From Armatimonadota bacterium (lineage in GTDB: Bacteria > Armatimonadota > Armatimonadia > Armatimonadales > Capsulimonadaceae): a stretch of 32,234 bases of DNA. Every line of letters begins with the position of its first letter. The stretch's first letter is position 1. The translations under genes were made by a program, and so were the position numbers. The notes under the pieces were generated by a model that did not search any database, was not told the DNA's origin, and was given only the letters and a program-made list of their open reading frames with translations. Shown one piece after another: positions 1-7,383 of the stretch. The DNA is taken from the NCBI GenBank assembly GCA_025354405.1, contig JANXMY010000006.1, forward strand, positions 1-32,234, in the 5' to 3' direction.

Positions 1-126
1 GGCGTAGCCGACATGGTTGTCCGCCATCAGGGCGACATGAGAAGCGGTCTTCGCGCAGGTCTTGATCTGGGCCAGAGTGCGCTCATCGGCACCGCCCCAG
101 ACCGGGATTCCGTCAATAAATTCCAT
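1..126 (-). CDS. rtcB: RtcB-family RNA ligase, N-terminal fragment (runs off the window)
   Basis: The first 42 codons of a leftward gene are present. The translation begins MEFIDGIPVWGG and reaches MADNHVGYA at the window edge. That matches the RtcB N-terminus, where the family has a D-x-H-x-G-Y/x-G segment whose Asp takes part in metal binding. Here the sequence is A-D-N-H-V-G-Y. RtcB joins 2',3'-cyclic phosphate (or 3'-phosphate) RNA ends to 5'-OH ends in a GTP- and manganese-dependent reaction during RNA repair or tRNA splicing. The start is supported by an AGGAG about 6-7 bases before the ATG. Only the N-terminus is visible, so integrity of the catalytic residues further on cannot be judged. 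An intrinsic terminator and a small ORF lie just upstream on the same strand. Confidence 0.85.
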   Translation of the reverse strand, partial: MEFIDGIPVWGGADERTLAQIKTCAKTASHVALMADNHVGYA

Positions 127-174
127 CTGTCATCTCCTCGAGCAATCGAAACCGAAAAAAGTACGCCCAAAAAA

Positions 175-199
175 GGCCCCTGGCAGAGTGCCGGGGGCC
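175..199 (-). terminator. Intrinsic terminator between a small ORF and rtcB
   Basis: An 11-bp stem (GGCCCCTGGCA at 175-185, TGCCGGGGGCC at 189-199, one G-T pair) encloses a 3-base loop. On the minus strand the stem is followed at once by six T residues (169-174). It therefore stops leftward transcripts about 50 bases before the rtcB start. No leftward annotated gene other than the 40-codon ORF lies upstream, so it either ends that small transcript or acts as an attenuator for rtcB. Confidence 0.75.
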
Positions 200-236
200 G
201 ATTGCTTGCTTCTGTTTTTGTCGCTGGGGTAGGGGT

Positions 237-359
237 TTAACAACACCTTCCAAAGTGTGAAGAAGCGGTGGCAATCGGCGGCGCGGCGTATCGCCGCCCG
301 AACAGGGGTGTCCAGTTGCCGACTCTTGGCGCGGTTAAATTGTAATTTTGGGTAGTCAT
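237..359 (-). CDS. Possible 40-aa small protein or leader ORF upstream of rtcB
   Basis: A 41-codon reading frame starts with MTTQNYNLTAPRVGNW and ends in GRCC. It is not a recognised family. It has a convincing promoter (373-401) and is followed about 40 bases later by the intrinsic terminator at 175-199, so a discrete RNA of roughly 190-200 nt is predicted. There is no Shine-Dalgarno; the ATG lies only about 6 bases after the predicted transcription start, which would make it nearly leaderless. The RNA also contains a strong GC hairpin (283-297). It may be a real small protein, a leader peptide controlling rtcB, or a non-coding RNA with a chance frame. Confidence 0.4.
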   Translation of the reverse strand: MTTQNYNLTAPRVGNWTPLFGRRYAAPPIATASSHFGRCC

Positions 360-372
360 TGCTTCGGAGGAG

Positions 373-401
373 AGAATACCTGCCATTTCAGGCTCTGTCA
401 A
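373..401 (-). promoter_or_regulatory. Sigma-70-type promoter for the small leftward transcript
   Basis: On the minus strand a perfect TTGACA (plus 396-401) is followed after 17 bases by TATTCT (plus 373-378). The predicted start is around plus position 366. It drives the 40-codon ORF and possibly rtcB. Confidence 0.65.
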
Positions 402-443
402 GGCTTTAGCAAGGCTCTCGCCCTGAAATCCTTCTGGAAATGC

Positions 444-472
444 TTGACAGGTTCGTATTCATAAGATATACT
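444..472 (+). promoter_or_regulatory. Sigma-70-type promoter for the secreted-protein pair
   Basis: TTGACA at 444-449, a 17-base spacer and TATACT at 467-472 give a near-consensus housekeeping promoter. Transcription should start near 479, leaving about 20 bases before the ATG at 499. It is divergent from the promoter at 373-401, whose -35 lies only about 40 bases away. Confidence 0.75.
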
Positions 473-498
473 GTTCCTATCGCACCTATTGCCTTCAA

Positions 499-2109
499 AT
501 GTCCGTGTCGGCAAGACAGTCAAGCCCGCTACGGACCCAATGGAGAACGAATCCATGTCGCCTTTCGTTCCTGTCGCTCTTATTTTTAGGTAGTCTTTTT
601 CTTTTGCCCCAAGCCTCTCATGCTGGACAGTGGGTGGTCACTTTTACAACTGCTCAAAATGGTCCGTTTCATCCCGTGTTCACAAATAATTCCTGTGGGT
701 TCGGTCTCCCCGGGGACGGAACCATCAGCTTGTCCGTCACCCCGACGCTAACCTGGACTCCGAGTGGCCCGGGCGATACGTCACTCCCGCCGTCCACCAT
801 ACAAGTGTTGGAAACAGCCAACGTGAACTCCAGCCACTTTATGGTCAACCCCGTTGGGGTCGTTACACAGGCCTCAGATGGCTTCAACGATCCGATGACA
901 TACCAGACGGCACCATTGTACGGTGCATTGTCCAGCGGAAAACATCTCCTTAGTCTGACAATACCTACCGGTCAGCTCTCGATAACGCTGCCCACTCGCT
1001 CCCTGAGTGTCTCACTCTCACAGACTTCTTATCTCTTTGGTGGTTCACCCGGCATGAGCGTCAATTACAGCGTTCAGCTAGACAATCGGAAAGCGTGGAT
1101 TAGTTCACAAGAAATCGACGACTCTTATCGCAAAGGACCGTACGACAGTGTCCATGGCACAGACAGATACCTGAATCAACCAAACTCAGATGGTTCCATA
1201 TCGACTGATACTGCTGCGGCATATGATCTTGGATTCTATGGCGGATTTCCTTTCTATGGTGGGAATCACTATACCGTGAGTACTTCTAATTTCTCCAATA
1301 CAGCATATAACTGGACAATAACGGCAACAGACCTTTCTGGGAGAGACTTTAGTGTCGCTGGGGGGAATAAACAAACTATTCAAGCCATAATTAGTCTTGG
1401 CAAAAAGCTGGACGGCTTCCCTAAACACAGCACCTTTAAAGTTGACGTTCAAGATAGCTTGGACAGTGCTATCGCTAGCAATACATACGGTGTGAACTGG
1501 CATTTACCTGTCGAGAATTGGACCCTTATTACCTCAATTCCGACGACAAATCGAATGTACCCGAAGCCTGGTGCTGACATTGATGGCAATACAAGCATCG
1601 AACCCAGTCGAGCTATTTACTACACCATTCCGACTGAAGAGATCGACGTGGCGGGACCTGCGGTAAAAACGCTTTCTGTTTTCCTTTCAGGAACTGCCGC
1701 GGCAGCCCCCTTGTTGCTACCCGAAGGAATCGCAACGGGACCAATTGGTGTCGCGACAGTCTATAAGGATTACGTTGCCGCTGTGACTCTGCAACAGACT
1801 ATCAATACCTGGGGAGTTGGAATACAGAGATTTAACCCAGACTTGGTCAATCAAGCCGCGGCTAACTTCGCACTACTTCAGTCAAAATACCCTCTGCCTG
1901 CGAATTGGCAGGACCATTGGAATGAGGACCCTTACTTTAACCAGTCAGGAAATCATTTTTTACGTGTTGCTGCACAAGTCGGACGCTATCGTGAGATCAA
2001 TACGTTTGAGGGAGATGCTTATGGTCCAAACGGATATAGAGGAATAACTATTGATACTTCGACACGTGATAAAGACGTATTCTATGTTGAAACATGGAGC
2101 TACCTTTAG
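499..2109 (+). CDS. Secreted protein of unknown function (536 aa)
   Basis: I do not recognise this family. Residues about 20-42 form a signal peptide: a basic stretch, then a hydrophobic core rich in L and F, ending PQASHA before GQW. Export across the cytoplasmic membrane is therefore expected. The mature part is rich in S, T, N, G and aromatic residues, with alternating beta-type patterns through the first 350 residues, as in secreted beta-sandwich proteins. A stretch around 395-430 is hydrophobic and Ala/Gly-rich. No catalytic motif is evident. The start sits 20 bases after a near-consensus promoter but lacks a Shine-Dalgarno. The gene looks AT-richer than the metabolic genes to the right, which hints at an accessory origin. 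Its stop overlaps the next gene's start (TAGTG), so the two are probably co-translated. Confidence 0.8.
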   Translation: MSVSARQSSPLRTQWRTNPCRLSFLSLLFLGSLFLLPQASHAGQWVVTFTTAQNGPFHPVFTNNSCGFGLPGDGTISLSVTPTLTWTPSGPGDTSLPPSTIQVLETANVNSSHFMVNPVGVVTQASDGFNDPMTYQTAPLYGALSSGKHLLSLTIPTGQLSITLPTRSLSVSLSQTSYLFGGSPGMSVNYSVQLDNRKAWISSQEIDDSYRKGPYDSVHGTDRYLNQPNSDGSISTDTAAAYDLGFYGGFPFYGGNHYTVSTSNFSNTAYNWTITATDLSGRDFSVAGGNKQTIQAIISLGKKLDGFPKHSTFKVDVQDSLDSAIASNTYGVNWHLPVENWTLITSIPTTNRMYPKPGADIDGNTSIEPSRAIYYTIPTEEIDVAGPAVKTLSVFLSGTAAAAPLLLPEGIATGPIGVATVYKDYVAAVTLQQTINTWGVGIQRFNPDLVNQAAANFALLQSKYPLPANWQDHWNEDPYFNQSGNHFLRVAAQVGRYREINTFEGDAYGPNGYRGITIDTSTRDKDVFYVETWSYL

Positions 2110-2987
2110 TGAAAAACACCAATCTTGTCACTCTGGCTTCAATAGCAATCTGCCTGCTTTTCAGCGATGCTTGTGCGACTCGGCACTGTGATGCCTCTGC
2201 CGCTCAGTCGCCTCTGCAGGTGTTGCTCCAACAACAGCGTCTTAAATGGTCGTGGGCGGATGAGGCCTGGACAAATAACGACAAGTCTTATCTTCTGACT
2301 AAAGAGAATGTTGACCAGTTAGTTTTGCAGGGGAAAGGTCTTGATGGATTGCTTCAAATATATAAGAGATCTGCAACCAACAGCCCATATAATACCCTGG
2401 AACAATTTCGTTGGGCCTATCTAGCGTTTCAAATGACGCTTCTACCGGAAAATCAAAAGCAGGGTGTCGACAAAATAGGTTTATCTGCGTATGCTTTAGA
2501 CCGTCCCGCATCACCTCATAGCTATGAATATGATCGTATGCGTTACCGGATTTGGTCCTATCTGACGCCCAATTATCTGTTGAATAGTTTAGGAGACCGG
2601 TTGTTAAAGCGCGACCCGAAAAACCGGGAAATCCGATTTTATGTGATTGGGAATTTTGCTGATGCCACAAACTGGGGAGAACGAAATCCTAAAGACGTGA
2701 TTGCTTCGCAAAAAAAAGCTATAACGTTGCTGCACAAATTTATTGAGGATTATCCAACTGATTCTGCGGCATACGGATTGCTTGGTGGGATCTATTCTGA
2801 TATGTACCTGAAAAGCACTAATCCTGTAGATCAGAAAAACGCCCTTGTTGCGTTCAAGGAGAGTCAAAAGTATCAAACTCCAAATAGTCTCCATTACAAT
2901 TTGACGACGGACATGCTCAAACGGATTCAAAGCGGATTAGTTCTCTATCTGGGCCATTATGTTTACCGAGATCAAATGCCTAGGTGA
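2109..2987 (+). CDS. Secreted or lipoprotein-like protein with TPR-like C-terminal half
   Basis: The family is not recognised. The likely start is GTG 2109, which overlaps the previous stop as TAGTG and has GGAG nine bases upstream. An ATG at 2094 is in frame but has no ribosome site. The N-terminus is a signal peptide with a hydrophobic core followed by LFSDAC, a poor match to a lipobox, so lipidation is possible but unproven. The C-terminal half has helical repeats resembling tetratricopeptides, for example around the AYGLLGGIYSDMYLK segment, suggesting a protein-binding scaffold. Coupling to the preceding secreted protein suggests they act together outside the cytoplasm. Codon use and base composition resemble the partner gene rather than the downstream operon. 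Confidence 0.75.
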   Translation: MKNTNLVTLASIAICLLFSDACATRHCDASAAQSPLQVLLQQQRLKWSWADEAWTNNDKSYLLTKENVDQLVLQGKGLDGLLQIYKRSATNSPYNTLEQFRWAYLAFQMTLLPENQKQGVDKIGLSAYALDRPASPHSYEYDRMRYRIWSYLTPNYLLNSLGDRLLKRDPKNREIRFYVIGNFADATNWGERNPKDVIASQKKAITLLHKFIEDYPTDSAAYGLLGGIYSDMYLKSTNPVDQKNALVAFKESQKYQTPNSLHYNLTTDMLKRIQSGLVLYLGHYVYRDQMPR

Positions 2988-3040
2988 ATAAGCCCCAAAT
3001 TTCCTTTGACAGATCCCCCAATTTTGCCATATTTGACCCA

Positions 3041-3079
3041 GGGCTGTATTGTAGACAATGCAGCCCAATCGCCCTTTTT
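3041..3079 (+). terminator. Probable terminator after the secreted-protein pair
   Basis: A 12-bp stem with one G-T pair (GGGCTGTATTGT at 3041-3052, ACAATGCAGCCC at 3055-3066) is followed by a five-T run at 3075-3079. The T run is a little far from the stem, so efficiency is uncertain. The rest of 2988-3419 shows no gene; it has only a weak inverted repeat (GACCAAA 3154-3160 / TTTGGTC 3187-3193). Confidence 0.5.
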
Positions 3080-3407
3080 CCTAGACAAGACGCAGAAAGT
3101 CACTTTCGTGGGGTCTTCTCGACCTCAAATTAATCTGCACTATCATTCTCACTGACCAAACAGACGGACTCCACGGTGAGGCTGCATTTGGTCACGTTGC
3201 GAGCAACCATTATGGGTCTGTTGCTGATTCCACTGAATGCCTACTAAGTGGAGTAGAAAAAAGCCGGAGTTTGTTCAGGATGTTCATTAGCAAGTGCAAC
3301 TCTTGTGCGACAGGCGTCTGAACAGGACAGCCAACGTTATCCACACAAAACCCCAAAGTGCCGCAAATTTAACCGGCTTCCATCCTGAAGGCTTCGCTGA
3401 AATCGGG

Positions 3408-3413
3408 TACCAT
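3408..3413 (+). promoter_or_regulatory. Possible -10 box giving a leaderless EamA transcript
   Basis: TACCAT lies exactly six bases before the GTG at 3420, a spacing that would place the first transcribed base at the start codon. No clear -35 box is seen, so this is tentative. Confidence 0.3.
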
Positions 3414-3419
3414 AGAGGC

Positions 3420-4382
3420 GTGAAATCAAGTCAAAGTTCTTTGGGTCCGCTCTCTCCCTGGCTGATTGCGCTGGCCGCGATGCTCTGGGGCAGCGATCTG
3501 CTTTTGCGGGCTAAGGTCGTATCGGCAGGCTGGTCAGCTTCGTATATCGTGCTGGCCGAGCATCTCATCCTGACGGCCATCTTCGTCATTCCGTTGTGGC
3601 TGGGCCGGCGGCAGCTGGCGCAGCTCACGCGGCGTCAATGGGCCGCGCTGGCGTTTGTCGGCGTGGGCGGGTCCGCACTGGGAACGTGGCTGTACACGAC
3701 GGCATTCACGCTCGACTATTCCCGGGCGTTGACGGTCGTGCTGCTGCAAAAGACTCAGCCGGTTTTTGCCCTGCTGCTGGCGGCGACTGTGCTGAAAGAG
3801 CGTCGTACTCCGGCGTTCTGGGGGTGGTGCGTCATGGCGCTGCTTGGGGCCTGCCTGCTGGTGGTCGGTGATAAAAACTTCGCCCTGCATCTGCACTCAC
3901 GCCCTCTGCTAGAGCAGGCATTTTTAGCGATCGCCGCTTCGGCACTCTGGGGTGCGGCGACCGTTGTGGGGCGACCGCTTTCGGTGCTGCTGCCGCCTTC
4001 CCTGCTTTCCGGAGCGCGGTTCGCACTGGCCCTGCCGGTGCTGGGCCTGCTGGCACTCTTTGCGGTTCCGCCGCCGACTGCCGCGCGAACCCCGGAGATT
4101 GGGGTCCTGCTTCTGCTGGTCGCCCTGGTTCCGGGCCTGCTGGGAATGGGTCTGTACTATCGCGGCCTGCGCGGGACGACTGCTTCCGTCGCAACACTCG
4201 CCGAGCTCTGCTATCCCCTGACCTCGCTGCTGATCGGAGTTGTCGTTCTGCATGTCCCGATGACCGGAAGCCAGTGGGCCGGGCTGCTGCTGCTGCTGGC
4301 CGCCGTGCTGGCTTTGGGACGTCAGCCGGGGCTGGTCGTTACGGAGAAACCCCTGCGTGAGCTATCCCCCGCCATATCCTGA
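3420..4382 (+). CDS. EamA/DMT-family membrane transporter
   Basis: The protein has about ten hydrophobic segments arranged as two tandem five-helix EamA units, typical of the drug/metabolite transporter superfamily. The first unit begins LSPWLIALAAMLWGSDLLL and includes a conserved-looking LEHLILT-like helix and the KERRTPAFWG loop; the second begins near ASALWGAATVVGRP. Such proteins export or import small metabolites or amino acids; the substrate cannot be read from sequence. The reading frame opens at 3294, but the 42 residues before GTG 3420 are hydrophilic and unlike the family, so GTG 3420 (320 aa) is preferred. The gene overlaps the next one by 26 bases, indicating translational coupling with a nuclease and YajQ. 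Confidence 0.85.
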   Translation: MKSSQSSLGPLSPWLIALAAMLWGSDLLLRAKVVSAGWSASYIVLAEHLILTAIFVIPLWLGRRQLAQLTRRQWAALAFVGVGGSALGTWLYTTAFTLDYSRALTVVLLQKTQPVFALLLAATVLKERRTPAFWGWCVMALLGACLLVVGDKNFALHLHSRPLLEQAFLAIAASALWGAATVVGRPLSVLLPPSLLSGARFALALPVLGLLALFAVPPPTAARTPEIGVLLLLVALVPGLLGMGLYYRGLRGTTASVATLAELCYPLTSLLIGVVVLHVPMTGSQWAGLLLLLAAVLALGRQPGLVVTEKPLRELSPAIS

Positions 4383-5652
4383 CCCGTCCAAACTGCCGCT
4401 CACCTGGACTCTGGCCTCGTACAATGTCCATGACCTATTTGATACGATCGACGAACGTTCCTCGCAGGAGCTGCGGCCAGCGGAGAACCAGCTTCGCAAC
4501 AAGCTTACTCGCCTGCGCCGGGTGCTTCAAGTTCTGGATGCGGACGTGGTCGGCCTGATGGAAGTGGAGACGCTGGGCGTCCTCAAGCGTCTCAATGCAT
4601 CTCTCGGGGCAGGAGCTTACCCGGAGGCAATTCTGCTGGAAGGGAACGACCCGGAGCGCGGCATCGATGTCGCGCTTCTCTCACGCTTCCCCATCATCCA
4701 GATACTATCACACACCGCTGATACTTACGATACGCCTCACGGGCAGCAAGACCGGGTCTTCTCCCGCGACTGCCTGGAATGCCACTTGTGCCTTCCGTCA
4801 GGCGAGACTCTGGTCGTGCTCGTAAACCACTTCAAGTCCAAGCGTGGTGGGGAGCTTGAGACGGAGCCGCTGCGAACGGCGCAGGCGGCTCGGGTTCACG
4901 AGATCTCTGAGAGTTTACGGGACCAATATCCTTTGGTCGCCGTGATTGGAGATTTGAATGACACGCCTCTTTCTCAAAGCCTTCAGCCGCTGCTCTGCGG
5001 GTCACTGACAGACTTGCTGGACCGGGCTATTCCGCAATCCAGTAACTACTCTTTCTTTCACCGGGGGCAGGCCGAACGGATCGATTATCTGCTGGCCTCT
5101 GCCGAGCTTGCCGCACGCTTCGTGCCAAACTCGGCCCTGCTGCTGCACGACGACTGGGCACGACGGGCCTCAGACCATGCCCCGGCGCGAGTGGCTTTTT
5201 CACTTGCGGAAGACGTTCCTGGGAGTTACCCGGAAAATCTGACGGCGGCTCGCGACCGCTTGGACCCGCCGCGAACTGGCTATCGCGGTGCGGCCCGAAT
5301 CAACGCCGCACGCTTCATGCCCCATACCCTGGTGCGGCTTCAGGGACAGGTCGTTGTAGTCACGGGGATGGTCGAGCGCGTGGAAGTGTCGCGCGGCACA
5401 GGAGTTCTTCGGCTGCTGCTGGGAAACACCGATCCGTTTCTTGCGATCCAGGTGACGATCTTTCCCACCGACCGCGCGGCATTTGCCAACGCCGGGATTT
5501 TGGACATCGGCGGGTACACTAGGGGAAAGATGGTACAGGCCGTGGGAACACTGGAGTTTTACCGGGAGATCCCTGAGGTCAGTGTCTCACGTTCCGGTCA
5601 GCTGAAAGTATTACCACAGGAGGAATCGCAACATGGCAGTCACGGAATATAG
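4357..5652 (+). CDS. Endonuclease/exonuclease/phosphatase-family nuclease with C-terminal OB-fold
   Basis: Residues about 15-285 form an EEP (DNase I-like) domain. Visible catalytic residues are N23 (YNVHD), E69 (LMEVE), H158 (VNHFKSK), D199 and N201 (GDLND), D243 (RIDYLL) and D273/H274 (SDHAP). The domain cleaves phosphodiester bonds with a divalent metal. Residues about 315-425 resemble an OB-fold (LVRLQGQVVVVTGMVERVEV onward), which would bind single-stranded nucleic acid. No signal peptide is apparent, so a cytoplasmic role in DNA or RNA processing is likely. The start is GTG inside the EamA gene, and the stop overlaps yajQ by 20 bases. The domain assignments are secure; the physiological substrate is inferred. 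Confidence 0.85.
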   Translation: MSYPPPYPDPSKLPLTWTLASYNVHDLFDTIDERSSQELRPAENQLRNKLTRLRRVLQVLDADVVGLMEVETLGVLKRLNASLGAGAYPEAILLEGNDPERGIDVALLSRFPIIQILSHTADTYDTPHGQQDRVFSRDCLECHLCLPSGETLVVLVNHFKSKRGGELETEPLRTAQAARVHEISESLRDQYPLVAVIGDLNDTPLSQSLQPLLCGSLTDLLDRAIPQSSNYSFFHRGQAERIDYLLASAELAARFVPNSALLLHDDWARRASDHAPARVAFSLAEDVPGSYPENLTAARDRLDPPRTGYRGAARINAARFMPHTLVRLQGQVVVVTGMVERVEVSRGTGVLRLLLGNTDPFLAIQVTIFPTDRAAFANAGILDIGGYTRGKMVQAVGTLEFYREIPEVSVSRSGQLKVLPQEESQHGSHGI

Positions 5653-6130
5653 TTTTGATGTCGTCTCGAAAGCCGACCCACAGGAAGTCAAGAATGCCAT
5701 CGGGCAGGCGCAGCGCGAAATCGAGACTCGTTTCGATTTTCGAGGCAGTATCAGCGAAATCGCCCATGACGGCAAAGATAAGCTGACGCTGACGTCCGAC
5801 GATGAGCCGCGGCTGACGGCATTGATCGATGTTCTCCAATCTAAGCTGATCAAACGCGGCATCGATGTCCGGTTTTTAGACTATGGTAAATTGGAGCAAG
5901 CTTCGAAAGGCACCCTTCGTCAGGTCGTGACGGTCAAAGACGGCCTTCCGATGGAAGCGGCCAAAAAGATCGTCAAGCTGATCAAAGACAAAGGGCTGAA
6001 AGCAAACGCGCAGATCCAGGATGAGCAGGTCCGTGTGACCAGCAAGAGCAAAGACGATCTTCAAGCGGTCATGACCCTTCTGAAGGGCGCGGACATGGAA
6101 GCCCCCCTGCAGTTCACGAACTACCGCTAA
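5633..6130 (+). CDS. yajQ: YajQ-family cyclic-di-GMP-binding protein
   Basis: This 165-aa protein matches the YajQ/UPF0234 (DUF520) family along its length, with the N-terminal FDVVSK, the ETRFDFRGS segment and the C-terminal PLQFTNYR ending. Family members bind nucleotides; some bind cyclic di-GMP and act as effectors or co-regulators. The start has a perfect AGGAGG about eight bases upstream, inside the end of the nuclease gene. The window also encodes a GGDEF/HD-GYP enzyme (19829-21985) that could set the cyclic-di-GMP level, although it is not adjacent. Confidence 0.95.
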   Translation: MAVTEYSFDVVSKADPQEVKNAIGQAQREIETRFDFRGSISEIAHDGKDKLTLTSDDEPRLTALIDVLQSKLIKRGIDVRFLDYGKLEQASKGTLRQVVTVKDGLPMEAAKKIVKLIKDKGLKANAQIQDEQVRVTSKSKDDLQAVMTLLKGADMEAPLQFTNYR

Positions 6131-6133
6131 ATT

Positions 6134-6358
6134 GTGCGAAAGGGCAGGGGATTGGACCCGTTTAAGATTATCGGCGGGGCACTTGTTCTGCTCGGCTTCG
6201 TTTTTCGGGCGATCAGCCTGGCGTTCTTCGCGCAGCGGGCCAAATCCGTGCCAGACACGGTGCGGGCCCGCCAGAAGTTTGCGGCCAGTAAGCAGCGAGC
6301 ATTAATCATCGACGCCCTCTTCATTGCCGCCGGATTTTATGTTCTGCTGACGAAGTGA
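6134..6358 (+). CDS. Small membrane protein of unknown function (up to 74 aa)
   Basis: Two hydrophobic segments (IIGGALVLLGFVF and IIDALFIAAGFYVLL) flank a basic hydrophilic loop rich in A, K, R and Q, giving a hairpin-like inner-membrane protein. The frame opens with GTG three bases after the yajQ stop but without a ribosome site. An in-frame TTG at 6152 is preceded by an AAGGG-type site and may be the true start. It closes the EamA-nuclease-YajQ run. No family is recognised. Confidence 0.65.
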   Translation: MRKGRGLDPFKIIGGALVLLGFVFRAISLAFFAQRAKSVPDTVRARQKFAASKQRALIIDALFIAAGFYVLLTK

Positions 6359-6460
6359 ATCACGGATATCTTTTCCACTGAACGGCGGCCTCCAGCGAGT
6401 TCGCCAGTCCAAATGCGCTTCCGGGCTGGTGGGGGCAGCCGCAACCATCAAGCGTTAGCT

Positions 6461-7342
6461 TCAGCGGGGATGCTCAAGCTTCCGAGCCTTGGCTAAATCC
6501 TTGTCGAGATAGGTGCGCGCGATCGTGAGGCTGGGGCTGCTGCGCAGAGCGGCCCGAAACTCGGCAATGGCCTTGTCGCGGCGGCCTAGGCCATCCAGAG
6601 CGACCGCCATATTGTAGTGAGCCAGGGCAAATCCCGGCCTCAGCCTCAATGCTTCAGTATACTCCGTCACGGCTTCGGCATGTTTGCCCACGGTATCGAG
6701 AACGTTGCCGAGCGCGTTGTGCGGGTCAGCGTTTGCCGGGTTGAGCCTGATTGCGGTTCGATAGTGCAGTATTGCATCGTCATGGTTGCCAATGTCATCG
6801 AGTGCGTTCGCAAGTATATAATGCATGGCGGCGTAGTTGGGGCGAAGCAGAAGAATTTCCTGATATTCTGCGATGGCCATCACGTGTTTCCCTGAGGCGT
6901 CCAGCATTCGGCCAAGTATCAGGTGAGCGGGGAGAAAGGCGGGCCGAATTTTTACAGCGGCTTGAAGCTGGATAATGGCTTCGGCGGCACGTTTCTGGCG
7001 GCTGAGTGCGATTCCAAGATTAAAGTGGGCATCTGGATTGCCCGGACTGAGCTGGACCGTCTGCTGAAACTCTTTCAGAGCCTCTTCCGACTGGCCCTGC
7101 TTTTCCAGCACGATTCCCAGGGCATTGTGTGCCTTGGCATAACTGGGCCGCAGGCGGACCGCATCACGGAAATCGGTGGTGGCGATATCAATCTTTCCTG
7201 CTTGATAGGCGGTGACCCCGGCCTGGAACTTCAGCGCGGCGGCATCGAGTGGGAGTGTGTCCTGTGCCCGAATTGCCCCGGCCAGTGCCCCCGTCAGGAA
7301 AACGGTCAAAAGCAGACCGGGAAGCGAAAGTCGTGTTTGCAT
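6461..7342 (-). CDS. Secreted tetratricopeptide-repeat protein
   Basis: The N-terminus is a signal peptide (LPGLLLTVFLTGALAGA, then IRAQ), followed by about seven tandem 34-residue TPR units. Each shows the W/G-Y-A pattern and the P at the turn, for example AKAHNALGIVLEKQGQSEEA and ADPHNALGNVLDTVGKHAEA. TPR superhelices bind other proteins; no enzymatic domain is present. The ATG has AGAGGA about 11 bases upstream. It lies 41 bases downstream of the frameshifted TPR gene on the same strand, so the two may share a transcript. Export is inferred from the signal sequence. Confidence 0.85.
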   Translation of the reverse strand: MQTRLSLPGLLLTVFLTGALAGAIRAQDTLPLDAAALKFQAGVTAYQAGKIDIATTDFRDAVRLRPSYAKAHNALGIVLEKQGQSEEALKEFQQTVQLSPGNPDAHFNLGIALSRQKRAAEAIIQLQAAVKIRPAFLPAHLILGRMLDASGKHVMAIAEYQEILLLRPNYAAMHYILANALDDIGNHDDAILHYRTAIRLNPANADPHNALGNVLDTVGKHAEAVTEYTEALRLRPGFALAHYNMAVALDGLGRRDKAIAEFRAALRSSPSLTIARTYLDKDLAKARKLEHPR

Positions 7343-7383
7343 GGAATAGAAATGTCCTCTGAGTTTTGACTGTATTTGTTCAA

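Noticed and set aside
3294-3419. Longer N-terminus for the EamA transporter
   Set aside because: The extension is hydrophilic, unlike the family, and the family-like start begins at GTG 3420.
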